Part shown: in pieces, positions 1 through 8,206 of the stretch
How positions within the stretch are numbered: position 1 is the first letter of the stretch
Layout of the letters: each line of letters begins with the position of its first letter
DNA from: JBOGXA01 sp050694175
GTDB lineage: Bacteria; Actinomycetota; CADDZG01; WHSQ01
Reading direction: 5' to 3'
DNA length: 64,000 nt
Assembly: GCA_050694175.1 (NCBI GenBank)
Contig: JBOGXA010000004.1
Span: forward strand, 62,001 to 126,000
Notes under the pieces: generated by a model
The model's database searches: none
What the model was told of the DNA's origin: nothing
The model's input: only the letters and a program-made list of their open reading frames with translations
Position numbers and translations under genes: made by a program

Positions 1-2
1 TC

Positions 3-287
3 GATCTCGTGGAAGCAATCGGCACGGAGACGCTAGTTCACTTCGACGTAGATGCACCGATCGTGCTGACGGACGACATGAGAGAACTGGCCCAGGACAT
101 CGGGGGTGAGGAGGCGGAGCGGCTCGAGCAGAAGGCCAAGGAAGGACACAACGAATTCGTGGCGCAGCTCGACCCGAAAACCCGGATCAACCGCGGAGAC
201 AGTGTTGAACTCGTCGTCGACACGACCCGCCTTCACTTCTTCGACACCAAGTCCAGCGACGGCATCTACGGAGATACGAAGCAGTAG
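3..287 (+). CDS. Sugar ABC transporter ATP-binding protein, C-terminal fragment
   Basis: The frame is open from the left edge and ends at TAG 285-287, so only the C-terminus (about 95 residues) is present. It reads as the distal part of the MOBE/TOBE-type regulatory domain found in MalK/UgpC/MsmX ATPases: 'GTETLVHFDV' early, then 'RGDSVELVVDTTRLHFFD' close to the end, which is the usual closing strand of this family. No Walker motifs lie inside the window. A PfkB kinase follows 38 nt later on the same strand. Family knowledge says such ATPases energise MalF/MalG-type permeases, and a permease pair without an ATPase lies at 7.3-9.1 kb, so this may be the partner ATPase (inference). Confidence 0.75.
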   Translation, partial: DLVEAIGTETLVHFDVDAPIVLTDDMRELAQDIGGEEAERLEQKAKEGHNEFVAQLDPKTRINRGDSVELVVDTTRLHFFDTKSSDGIYGDTKQ

Positions 288-325
288 CGGCCGAACCCAC
301 TCTTTGCGCGATCAGCTTCGGAGAG

Positions 326-1126
326 GTGGTCATCGACCACTTCCCCGATCGAAGCATGGTCGCCGGAGCGCCCCTTCACGTTGCTACTCACCTCGCCGCA
401 TTGGGGTGGAGATCGCTCCTCATCACCCGTCTCGGCCGAGACGACGACGCCGAGACGGTCGGGCACTTCCTCGATTCGCTCGGTCTCGATAGGACTTTCG
501 TCGAGTACGACGACGAGCTGCCGACCGGCCGCGTCACCGTCGAGCTGACCGAGGACGGGCACACCTTCGACATCCACCGTCCGGCGTCGTGGGACCGAAT
601 CGAGGGCCCAGAGGAGCTCCCCCCACACGATGCATTCTGTTTCGGAACTCTGTCGGGCCGGTCCCGCATCGCTCGGGGAGCTCTCGAACGGCTGCTGGCC
701 GGCGCAGGTCCGCTGCGAGTCCTCGACGCCAACCTGAGACCACCCGACATATTGGAGGCTGCGCTGCGACTTGGCCTGGGCACCGCGAGGCTCACAAAGC
801 TCAACGACGACGAGTTCACCGCCGTGGCCGCACGTCTGGGCTTCGAATCGTCGCCCGGCGCTTACTTCGAGCATGCCCCTGAGTTGGAATGGCTGTGCAT
901 CACCAAAGGGGGGAACGGAGCCGAGCTGTACCGGCGCGACGGCGCGCGCTGGGCGGTGGAGGGCCGCGCCGTGGAGGTGATCGATACGGTCGGGGCCGGC
1001 GACGCGTTCACGGCCGGTCTGATCGACGGCCTCGGCCGGAAATGGGATGAGGGCGACACGCTGGCTCACGCACAAGCGATTGCCGAGCGAGTGGTGAGTC
1101 ACCAAGGGGGCTTTCCGCAAGACTGA
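326..1126 (+). CDS. PfkB-family carbohydrate kinase (fructokinase-like)
   Basis: PfkB/ribokinase-fold kinases phosphorylate sugars in the cytoplasm with ATP. The C-terminal signature DTVGAGDAFTAG, which holds the catalytic Asp and anion hole, is clear near residues 219-230. The sugar-binding 'AGAPLHVATHLA' segment lies near residue 13, and 'TKGGNGAELY' fits the ATP-site region. The first canonical start is GTG 326, giving 266 residues. However, codons 311-325 read I-S-F-G-E, continuing into VVID, which is the conserved first beta strand of fructokinases. No ATG, GTG or TTG exists in frame between the upstream TGA (206-208) and 326, so the true start is unclear. It is 38 nt behind the transporter ATPase and is probably in its operon. 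Substrate not determined. Confidence 0.8.
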   Translation: MVIDHFPDRSMVAGAPLHVATHLAALGWRSLLITRLGRDDDAETVGHFLDSLGLDRTFVEYDDELPTGRVTVELTEDGHTFDIHRPASWDRIEGPEELPPHDAFCFGTLSGRSRIARGALERLLAGAGPLRVLDANLRPPDILEAALRLGLGTARLTKLNDDEFTAVAARLGFESSPGAYFEHAPELEWLCITKGGNGAELYRRDGARWAVEGRAVEVIDTVGAGDAFTAGLIDGLGRKWDEGDTLAHAQAIAERVVSHQGGFPQD

Positions 1127-1218
1127 GACCAGACGGGGTCAGCACGTGTCGCTGTAATCAAGTCCCGCAGCCATGACTGTCTGTTCGAAGGGTGCCAGTC
1201 CCACCAACGTGCGTTATG

Positions 1219-1224
1219 TAGGTT
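1219..1224 (+). promoter_or_regulatory. Putative leaderless -10 element of murJ
   Basis: TAGGTT, then 6 nt, then the ATG of murJ. There is no Shine-Dalgarno. One of a recurring set in this window. Confidence 0.5.
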
Positions 1225-1230
1225 GCTCGC

Positions 1231-2955
1231 ATGGGGATCGCCGGGATTCGTCGACGGGTTCGCGCTCTGCGACCCTCCCAGAGGGGACGGGCCGGCGCCG
1301 TGGCGGCCGGCATCTTCCTGTCGCGTCTGACAGGGTTGGTAAGAGAGCGGGCCGTTGGCCACTTCTTTGGTACGGGTTACGCGGCCGACGCGTTCACCGC
1401 CGCGTCGCGGATACCTAATCTTCTCCAGAATCTCCTCGGTGAGGGTGTTCTGTCGGCATCGATGATCCCCGTCTACAGCCGTCTGCTGGCCGAGGGGCGC
1501 GAGGAGGAGGCGGGCCGGGTCGCCGGAGCACTGGCCGGGCTGCTCACCGCCGCCGTCGGCACCCTCGTCGCTCTTGCAATCCTTTTTGCTCGGCCGCTCA
1601 CAGCCGTCCTGGCCCCCGGTTTGGCCGAGGAAACCTTCGAGCTCACGGTCACGCTCGTGCGGATCGTCACGCCGGGCATCGGCTTCTTGGTGATGTCGGC
1701 TTGGTGCCTCGGTGTACTCAACAGCCACCGACGCTTCTTTCTCTCCTACGTCGCTCCCGCCCTGATGAACGTGGCCCAAATCGCCGTGCTCGTCGCCGCC
1801 GCTTCGGTTCTGGTTAACGTGAACCTCGACGGCGAGCTCAGTCGGTCGGCTCAGTCATCGCTCGTGCTGTGGTTGGGGTGGGGCACGGTCGTCGGCGGGG
1901 TGCTCCAGTTCGCGGTGCAAGTACCAACCGTCCTGCGGGTGGCGCCCGGGGTGCGACCGAGCCTGCGCACAGACCTGCCGGGGGTGCGACGAACGGTCAG
2001 GTCGTTCGTGCCGATCGTGGCGGGCCGTGGCGTTGTCCACCTCAGCGCGTACCTCCAATTACTGCTCGCCAGCTTTCTGGCCCTCGGCGCTCTGGCCGCG
2101 CTCCGTTACGCACAGATGCTTTACGTCCTGCCCATAAGCCTGTTCGGTATGTCCGTCGCCGCGGCCGAGCTGCCGGAGCTGTCGGCAATCGACCCAGGAC
2201 GCCGCGCCGAGCTGCGCGACCGGATCGAGAAGGGCTTGGCCCGCATCGCGTTCTTCGTCGTGCCCACGATGATCGCCTATCTGCTCATCGGTGATCTCAT
2301 CGTCGCCGCGGTCTTCGAAAGCGGTGAGTTCGATGGCCGCGACGTGCTTCAGGTGTGGCTGGTGCTCGCCGTCCACGCGATCGCCCTGCTTGCCGCCACC
2401 GGGTCCCGTCTACTTCAGTCGGTGCTCTACGGGCTGGGCGAACCACGCACTCCGGCCCGGATCGCGGCCGTGCGAGTGGCGGTATCGCTGGTACTCGGTC
2501 TGGTGCTCATGTTCCAGCTCGACCGGGTCGTGGTTGGAGCGGACGGGCTAAGTGTGGTGGGCGACCTGCCTGCGGTTACTCCGATGCCGGAGGAGTTTCG
2601 AGATCCAGCGATTGCAGAAGGACGTCACCACCTCGGGGCCGTCGGCCTGTCTCTCGCGGCCGCTGTGGCCGCAGGGATCGAGTACAGGCTCCTTCGCCAA
2701 GCAGTCAAGCGACGGGTTGCACGCGTGTCGATCGGCGGTGGGCGCATACGTCCCATTCTCGTCGCCGGCGCGGTAAGCGGTCTCGTTGGGATCGGAACCC
2801 GGCCCATCGTCGACGGGTGGATGCCCCTTCTCGCGGCGATGGTCTCGGTCGGCGCTGTAGGGGCAGCCTACATGACCGTCGCCCGTCTGCTCGGAGTCCC
2901 CGAGAGCCGGGAGCTGCTCGGATTCCACCAGCCGACCACGGACCCGGATGAATGA
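1231..2955 (+). CDS. murJ: Lipid II flippase MurJ (MviN family)
   Basis: Integral membrane protein of the MOP superfamily that moves lipid-linked peptidoglycan precursor across the cytoplasmic membrane. The 574 residues are rich in hydrophobic segments throughout. The family N-terminus is present: 'SRLTGLVRERAVGHFFG' at about residues 27-43, then a D-A-F segment and 'IPNLLQNLLGEG', matching the first helices and the conserved Arg/Asp/Asn residues of MurJ. It is slightly longer than E. coli MurJ (about 510), with a polar loop near 'VVGDLPAVTPMPEE' late in the protein. ATG 1231 is chosen because the TAGGTT element precedes it by 6 nt. Its TGA (2953-2955) abuts the stop of the convergent CofE-like gene with no gap. 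No mycobacterial-type pseudokinase tail is fused. Confidence 0.93.
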   Translation: MGIAGIRRRVRALRPSQRGRAGAVAAGIFLSRLTGLVRERAVGHFFGTGYAADAFTAASRIPNLLQNLLGEGVLSASMIPVYSRLLAEGREEEAGRVAGALAGLLTAAVGTLVALAILFARPLTAVLAPGLAEETFELTVTLVRIVTPGIGFLVMSAWCLGVLNSHRRFFLSYVAPALMNVAQIAVLVAAASVLVNVNLDGELSRSAQSSLVLWLGWGTVVGGVLQFAVQVPTVLRVAPGVRPSLRTDLPGVRRTVRSFVPIVAGRGVVHLSAYLQLLLASFLALGALAALRYAQMLYVLPISLFGMSVAAAELPELSAIDPGRRAELRDRIEKGLARIAFFVVPTMIAYLLIGDLIVAAVFESGEFDGRDVLQVWLVLAVHAIALLAATGSRLLQSVLYGLGEPRTPARIAAVRVAVSLVLGLVLMFQLDRVVVGADGLSVVGDLPAVTPMPEEFRDPAIAEGRHHLGAVGLSLAAAVAAGIEYRLLRQAVKRRVARVSIGGGRIRPILVAGAVSGLVGIGTRPIVDGWMPLLAAMVSVGAVGAAYMTVARLLGVPESRELLGFHQPTTDPDE

Positions 2956-3861
2956 TCAACTAACGTGATTCTCGGTCGATCCGGCTCCGTGGCGCACGAC
3001 CACAATCGGCGTGGACTGACCTCGTTGTCCCATCGGGTTGTCGGCCAGCGCGGCGGCCAGCAGACGCCTCGACATCATAGAACCGGCCACCGCTCGTACC
3101 GAGCCACCCCGATCGTTGTTATCGACTATCGCAACCGGATGACCCAATTCGGTGGTGAGTTGCTCGGCCACAGTGCGCGCCGTCCATGGCGACAGGGGTG
3201 GCAGCAGCACATCGTCATATGGCGGCCGCATCCCATCCATCGAGCGGGCTATGTAACCGGCCACCAGATAGAACGCGCCGTGCAATCCGATGGGCCGCGT
3301 CACGGCACCCGCCGCAATTGCCAGCAGAACGCGGGGCCGACCGACCATGTCGATCACCAGCTGTGCCTTCTCCGGGATGCTCAGTCCACGCGAGTTCCCG
3401 ATCGGACGCACATTCTTTGCGACAAACTCGGCCAGGCGCGCAGCCTGCACTGCCTCGGCGGGCACCGCCCTCCCGGTCGTGACCACGACAGCCTTTTCGC
3501 TGATCGCCACCAAATCTCCCGGCTCCAGCCAGTTCGACACCGTCGATCGCAGGAGCTCGGCGAGGTCTGATCCGGACGTCAACCACCGTGTGCAAACGAT
3601 GAAGCGGTCGAAGCGTTGGCTCCCCACCGAAATGGACGACAGGAAGCTCTGACCCGGGGCAAGCGGATAAGGAAGCACCAGCGGTGACCGCTTCCGGTGT
3701 CGCCACCGCCCGGCTCGCCGATCCGCCGAGTTCCCAGGGATGGTCACAGCGGGTTGCCCTTCGCAGCATCTGACGGGCGATGCTCGCCCGGGAACCGGCG
3801 CCCACGTCCAGAAGAGGCGCATAGTGGGACGGTGGGCAGGATGACGGGTACCGCTGGGCAT
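2956..3861 (-). CDS. F420-0:gamma-glutamyl ligase-like (CofE family) protein
   Basis: The recognisable part runs from about residue 80 to the end: 'LEPGDLVAISEKAVVVTTGR', then 'NSRGLSIPEKAQL', 'RPPYDDVLLPPLSP' and 'VAIVDNNDRGG'. This pattern fits the CofE/F420_ligase fold, which in the founding member adds glutamates to coenzyme F420-0 with GTP. Stand-alone actinobacterial homologues of this type have no proven substrate. The first 75-80 residues are basic and low-complexity and do not look like the family, so the frame is probably over-extended. GTG at 3627 (giving 223 residues, beginning V-G-S-Q-R-F) is an alternative, but neither start has a convincing ribosome site or -10. No other F420 gene is seen nearby. 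The assignment rests on motif resemblance only. Confidence 0.6.
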   Translation of the reverse strand: MPSGTRHPAHRPTMRLFWTWAPVPGRASPVRCCEGQPAVTIPGNSADRRAGRWRHRKRSPLVLPYPLAPGQSFLSSISVGSQRFDRFIVCTRWLTSGSDLAELLRSTVSNWLEPGDLVAISEKAVVVTTGRAVPAEAVQAARLAEFVAKNVRPIGNSRGLSIPEKAQLVIDMVGRPRVLLAIAAGAVTRPIGLHGAFYLVAGYIARSMDGMRPPYDDVLLPPLSPWTARTVAEQLTTELGHPVAIVDNNDRGGSVRAVAGSMMSRRLLAAALADNPMGQRGQSTPIVVVRHGAGSTENHVS

Positions 3862-4136
3862 GTGGAATCCGGCCTCGACCGAGACTCACCAAGGCGCGGT
3901 TCTTCGCCACTGCTCCTGTCCATGCGGTAAGCCTGCTCAAGCTGAGTTGGCGGACGATGAGAGGCCGATGAGAGTCCTCTTAATCACCGCCTGGAGTCGC
4001 TACGGCGTCCATGAACTCTGTTGGCGATCTGCCGCGTACTCGTGGAGCGAGCCGGCTTTCCAACAAGAATCGAGGCTCCGGTTGAATTCGCGAGCCCTGG
4101 TGACCGCAGAGAGGTTGTCCAGGGAGGCGCAGTTCG
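3862..4136. other. Gap between two minus-strand genes
   Basis: There are 275 bases between the GH13 stop and the longest CofE-like start (509 if that gene starts at 3627). Short open frames on both strands lack ribosome sites and protein-like composition. No hairpin terminator or RNA gene was recognised. It must hold the promoter of the CofE-like gene if that gene is not read through from GH13. Confidence 0.4.
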
Positions 4137-5726
4137 CTACCGAGCGATGACTACGCCCTCCCACGGGTTCAGCCGGATCGCCTCCGACGCCCGCTCGCCG
4201 CTCTGTCCGGGATTCGTGCCGAGTTTGATCACTCCGTCGAGCCCGCAAACGGTTGCTTGTTCCTCCGAGAAGTTGAGAGCAACGACCGTCGCGTCCCCGC
4301 GCATGTAGCACCAGGTGTCGTTCGGTGAAGGCAGGCTCCCGTAGCTTCCGCTCCGCAGGTCGGCCGACGCTCGCCTCAACTCGATCAAGGACCGTGTCAG
4401 GGACAGGATCGAATCCGGGTTGGTCCGCTGACCTGTCACGTTTCTCTCCTCGTAGTCACCGAACGGGAGCCATGGCTCGACCTCGGGAGCGGTAAAACCC
4501 GCACCGGCTTCCCCACTCCAATGCATCGGGGTTCGGCCCGGGTCCCGGCCACGCTGGTCGGTCCAGAACCGTTTCCCTACCGGGTCCTTCAGCTGTTCGG
4601 GACGAACCAACGTGTTGGGCATTCCGATCTCGTCACCGTAGTAGAGAAACGGCGTGCCCCTCAGGGTCATCATCATCATGAGCGCCAGGCGCGTTCTGCG
4701 GTCGTCGCCGCGACACCAGCGGGTGGGAAAGCGGAGAACGTCGTGGTTCGATCCCGTCCAGACGGGCCATGCGAACTCAGGGACCAGCAGCGATTCCGTC
4801 AGTTCGACCGTGTCACGAAGGGCCTTGGCCTCGAACGGCGCAAGCGTGAGCACGAAGTTGAATGCGAGGTGAAGCTCGTCCCCCTTGCCGTAATAGGCCG
4901 CGACGCGCGCAATATCGAGCAAGAAAGTCTCCCCCACCAGAATCGTCCCAGGATCGTACCCGTCTCCGAGCACGCGCCACCTCTTGATGACGTCGTGCAC
5001 TTCCGGCTGATCCATGTTGTAGGTGCTGCGCTGCCCCAGCCACCGGGTTAGCGGAGGATCATCGTCGGTGGCAGGGAGGTTGTCGCGCAGCTCCTTGTCC
5101 TTGATGACGGCATGGGCCACGTCGATGCGAAACCCCGCCACCCCGCGCTCGTACCAGAACCGCAGCACTTCGTCCATCGCGTCGCGCACGTCTTCGTTCC
5201 ACCAGTTGAGATCTGCCTGCGAGTCCAGGAAGTTGTGCAGGTAATACTGGCCCGACGACTCGTCTAGCTCCCATGCGCTTCCCCCGAACGTGCTGAGCCA
5301 GTTGTTTGGGGGCGACCCGTCCGGTTTCGGGTCGGCCCACACGTACCAGCCGCGGCGAGGCGAATCACGCCCTGATCGCGCGTCCTTGAACCACTCGTGC
5401 TCGCTGCTGGTGTGATTCGGAACGAGATCGAGCAGGACCCGGATGCCGCGCACTCTCGCTTCCCTTATGAGCTCGTCGAGGTCCTCCATCGTCCCGAGCT
5501 CGGGGTGGACGGCGGTGTAGTCGGAGACGTCGTATCCCCAGTCGTGGTTGGGCGACGGCATGGTCGGATTCAGCCAGATCGCGTCAATGCCCAGCCACGA
5601 AAGATAGTCGAGCTTCTCGATGACCCCACGCAGGTCACCCACCCCGTCGCCATTCGTGTCGCGAAACGAGCGGGGATAAATCTGATAAAAGACCCCTTCT
5701 TGCCACCACCTCGCGTCGTCGGACAT
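4137..5726 (-). CDS. GH13 alpha-glucosidase / oligo-1,6-glucosidase-type enzyme
   Basis: Cytoplasmic alpha-amylase-family glycosidase with no signal peptide. It begins 'WWQEGVFYQIYPRSF', the typical opening of alpha-glucosidases and trehalose-hydrolysing GH13 enzymes. The four conserved regions are present: LVPNHT (101-106), GFRIDVAH with nucleophile D202, ILVGETF with acid E266, and SNHD with transition-state stabiliser D329. At 529 residues it fits the alpha-glucosidase class rather than larger trehalose synthases. The neighbouring MalF/MalG transporter suggests it cleaves imported alpha-glucosides to glucose (inference). Substrate preference cannot be read from the sequence. It is divergent from the FAD oxidoreductase, with only 28 bp between the starts. 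Confidence 0.88.
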   Translation of the reverse strand: MSDDARWWQEGVFYQIYPRSFRDTNGDGVGDLRGVIEKLDYLSWLGIDAIWLNPTMPSPNHDWGYDVSDYTAVHPELGTMEDLDELIREARVRGIRVLLDLVPNHTSSEHEWFKDARSGRDSPRRGWYVWADPKPDGSPPNNWLSTFGGSAWELDESSGQYYLHNFLDSQADLNWWNEDVRDAMDEVLRFWYERGVAGFRIDVAHAVIKDKELRDNLPATDDDPPLTRWLGQRSTYNMDQPEVHDVIKRWRVLGDGYDPGTILVGETFLLDIARVAAYYGKGDELHLAFNFVLTLAPFEAKALRDTVELTESLLVPEFAWPVWTGSNHDVLRFPTRWCRGDDRRTRLALMMMMTLRGTPFLYYGDEIGMPNTLVRPEQLKDPVGKRFWTDQRGRDPGRTPMHWSGEAGAGFTAPEVEPWLPFGDYEERNVTGQRTNPDSILSLTRSLIELRRASADLRSGSYGSLPSPNDTWCYMRGDATVVALNFSEEQATVCGLDGVIKLGTNPGQSGERASEAIRLNPWEGVVIAR

Positions 5727-5732
5727 CGTGGC

Positions 5733-5738
5733 AGCCTA
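5733..5738 (-). promoter_or_regulatory. Putative leaderless -10 element of the GH13 gene
   Basis: On the minus strand TAGGCT, then 6 nt, then ATG (5726). It sits inside the 28-bp divergent gap and overlaps the region just before the Shine-Dalgarno of the opposite gene. Confidence 0.5.
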
Positions 5739-5754
5739 AATCGGAGGTCGCTTC

Positions 5755-7338
5755 ATGGAGGAAGGTTCGTGCGACGTCCTCATAACCGGGGGCGGGCTCG
5801 GCGGCGTTGCCGCAGCTCTCTCGGTACTGCGCCTCGGCTGTAGTGCGGTGATCGCCGAGCCCACTACGTGGCTGGGTGGACAACTGACGTCCCAGGGGGT
5901 TCCCCCCGACGAGCACCCCTGGATCGAACACACGGGTGCGACCTCCTCGTACCGGGGGTTTCGCGCCGCCGTTCGCGATTCCTACAGAAGGCGCGAGACG
6001 CTGACGACTCGCGCACATGAAGATCCATATCTCAATCCTGGCGGTGGGTGGGTAAGCGCGCTGTGCCACGAACCAAAGGTGGGAGCATCCGTTTTGAGCG
6101 ACATCCTCGCGCCCTACGAGCGCGATGGAAGATTGCACGTTCTCTTTGAGCATCGCGCCACAGCAGTGTCGGTCGATGCGGATCGCGTCACGTCCGTGCA
6201 ACTTCAAGATCCTGCTGGTGCCTCGATCACGGTCATACCGCGCTTCGTGCTGGACGCGACCGAGGAGGGCGACCTCCTGCCACTTGCGGGCTGCGAACAC
6301 GTAGTGGGGGCCGAGAGCCAAGCGGACACCGGCGAACCTCACGCCCGGGCCGAAGGCGCGAATCCTCTGGAGCAGCAGGCGGTCACATGGTGCTTTGCTC
6401 TCGACTACGAAGCAGGAGCCGACCATTCCATCCCTCGTCCCAAGGGCTACAGCTTCTGGCGCGACTACAGGGCTCCGTTCTGGCCCGGCCCCCACCTCGG
6501 CTGGGACACCCCCGACCCGATCACCGGCCGCACGCTGTCGCGCCCGCTGTTCTCGGACACACCCGAAGCGCAAGATCTGTGGACCTTCCGCCGTCTTGTC
6601 TGCGGTGCTCACTACGAGGGCCACGCCGAAGTCCGCGATGTGACCCTGGTGAACTGGCCACAGAACGACTACTGGCTGGGGCCTATCGTAGGCGTGCCCG
6701 AAACCGTGCGAGCCGCTCACCTGTCCGAGGCCAAGGAACTGGGCTCCAGCCTTCTTTACTGGCTGCAAAACGACGCTCCTCGTCCGGACGGCGAGACCGG
6801 CTACCCGGGCCTGCGCCTGCGACCCGACATTCTGGGTACTACGGACGGCTTCGCGATGCACCCGTACGTGCGCGAGAGCCGCAGGATCAAGGCGTGCTTC
6901 AGGGTTCTGGAAACGCATGTCGGCGTTGAGGCTCGAGCGCCCGTCCGCGGAGCCGAACCCCTTTCCGACAGCGTCGGCATCGGGAGCTATCGGATCGATC
7001 TGCATCCGACGACGGCGGGTCGGGGCTATGTCGACATCGCAAGCTGGCCGTTCCAGATCCCGCTGGGCGCACTCGTTCCAGTACGGATACGCAATCTCCT
7101 GCCGGCATGTAAGAACCTCGGCGTGACCCACGTGACCAACGGCTGTTTTCGACTTCACCCAATCGAGTGGAATGTGGGCGAGGTCGCGGGGGCCCTGGCG
7201 GCTTCATGCATCAACGCGCAGAGTGAGCCTCGAGCGGTGATGGAACGCCGCGAGCGTGTCGCCGAGTTTCAGAAACTGATCACAGACCTCGGCGTCCAGC
7301 TGTCCTGGCCCGAGGACATCCGGCTGACCCCGCGCTGA
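5755..7338 (+). CDS. FAD-dependent oxidoreductase (FAD_oxidored-like)
   Basis: The N-terminal dinucleotide-binding motif GGGLGG at residues 12-17 follows a hydrophobic strand (VLIT). It continues with an Ala-rich helix and 'TTWLGGQLTSQGVP', which matches the FAD_oxidored family (PF12831 type). 'FVLDATEEGDLLPLAG' near residue 165 is a second family hallmark. The family includes poorly characterised flavoenzymes often found beside sugar-degradation genes. At 527 residues it is full length, with no signal peptide or transmembrane segment. ATG 5755 is supported by GGAGG at 5741-5745. It lies between a GH13 glycosidase and a sugar ABC transporter, so a role in oxidising a sugar-derived substrate is plausible but not shown. 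Confidence 0.75.
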   Translation: MEEGSCDVLITGGGLGGVAAALSVLRLGCSAVIAEPTTWLGGQLTSQGVPPDEHPWIEHTGATSSYRGFRAAVRDSYRRRETLTTRAHEDPYLNPGGGWVSALCHEPKVGASVLSDILAPYERDGRLHVLFEHRATAVSVDADRVTSVQLQDPAGASITVIPRFVLDATEEGDLLPLAGCEHVVGAESQADTGEPHARAEGANPLEQQAVTWCFALDYEAGADHSIPRPKGYSFWRDYRAPFWPGPHLGWDTPDPITGRTLSRPLFSDTPEAQDLWTFRRLVCGAHYEGHAEVRDVTLVNWPQNDYWLGPIVGVPETVRAAHLSEAKELGSSLLYWLQNDAPRPDGETGYPGLRLRPDILGTTDGFAMHPYVRESRRIKACFRVLETHVGVEARAPVRGAEPLSDSVGIGSYRIDLHPTTAGRGYVDIASWPFQIPLGALVPVRIRNLLPACKNLGVTHVTNGCFRLHPIEWNVGEVAGALAASCINAQSEPRAVMERRERVAEFQKLITDLGVQLSWPEDIRLTPR

Positions 7339-7342
7339 CCGC

Positions 7343-8203
7343 CTAGCCCTTGACGCCGCCCGCGGTGAGACCCGCGACGATCCTCTTCTGGAATATCAGC
7401 GTCAGAATGATCATCGGTATCGTCACAATCACGCAGGCCGCCGTGACCGTGCCGATCGGCCTTTGGAACTCGACCGACCCCGTGAACGAAGCTATCGCGA
7501 CGGGGACGGTCTGGGATGAGAGGTTGCGCGGCGCGAACGTGCTCGCGATCAGAAACTCGTTCCACGCGAACACGAACACGATGATTGCCGCCGCGAAAAC
7601 GCCCGGCGCGGCGAGAGGCAAGATGACCTTCCGAAAGGCCTGAAAAGCAGTCGCACCGTCGACGCGCGCAGCCTCCTCCAGATCCTTGGGTATCGACGCG
7701 AAGAAGGTCGACAGTATGAAGATCGTCAAAGGAAGCGTGAAGGCCGTGTAGGGGATGTACAGCCCCGGATAGGTGTTCAGCAGTCCCAGAGAGCGCCACG
7801 CCTCGTACATGGGCGGAACAAGCGCAACGTGTGGGAACAGCGATACGGCAAGAACGCCCGACAGGATAAGAATCTTGTGCTTGATCGGAAGACGCGTGAG
7901 CGCATACGCAGCTAAAGAACCTATCGTGATGCACAGGACAGTCGTTGTGCCCGCCACGATCCCGGAGTTCCGCAGGTTGTAACCGAAGCCCTGGTCCATG
8001 ACGCTCGAGTAGTTCCTGAAACCGAAGGGGCCCTGGAACATGTCGGGACTGTTGAGGGCTGCGTCGCCCAGCTTCAGACTCGTGCTGATCAGCCACACGA
8101 ACGGGAACAAGCACCAGATGAATATCACGCCCAGCAGCGCCAACTTCCCTACTATCTGAAGTGAGGAGCGGCGCTCGACTATGCCCCGTTGCTCGGTTGC
8201 CAT
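7343..8203 (-). CDS. Sugar ABC transporter permease, MalG type
   Basis: Six-helix inner-membrane permease of a binding-protein-dependent sugar importer. After a short polar N-terminus comes a hydrophobic segment (about 17-37), then a periplasmic-side loop. The EAA coupling loop that docks on the ATPase is clear: 'DLEEAARVDGA' at roughly residues 185-195. At 286 residues it is normal for MalG-like subunits. ATG 8203 has the Shine-Dalgarno GGAGGG inside the end of the upstream permease gene, only 3 bp separating the two genes, so they are cotranscribed. No ATPase is in this operon. Confidence 0.88.
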   Translation of the reverse strand: MATEQRGIVERRSSLQIVGKLALLGVIFIWCLFPFVWLISTSLKLGDAALNSPDMFQGPFGFRNYSSVMDQGFGYNLRNSGIVAGTTTVLCITIGSLAAYALTRLPIKHKILILSGVLAVSLFPHVALVPPMYEAWRSLGLLNTYPGLYIPYTAFTLPLTIFILSTFFASIPKDLEEAARVDGATAFQAFRKVILPLAAPGVFAAAIIVFVFAWNEFLIASTFAPRNLSSQTVPVAIASFTGSVEFQRPIGTVTAACVIVTIPMIILTLIFQKRIVAGLTAGGVKG

Positions 8204-8206
8204 TCG

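Noticed and set aside
1127..1230. Possible tRNA or structured RNA between the kinase and murJ
   Set aside because: No cloverleaf, TTCRA arm or CCA end could be laid out; the stretch only shows the murJ -10 element.
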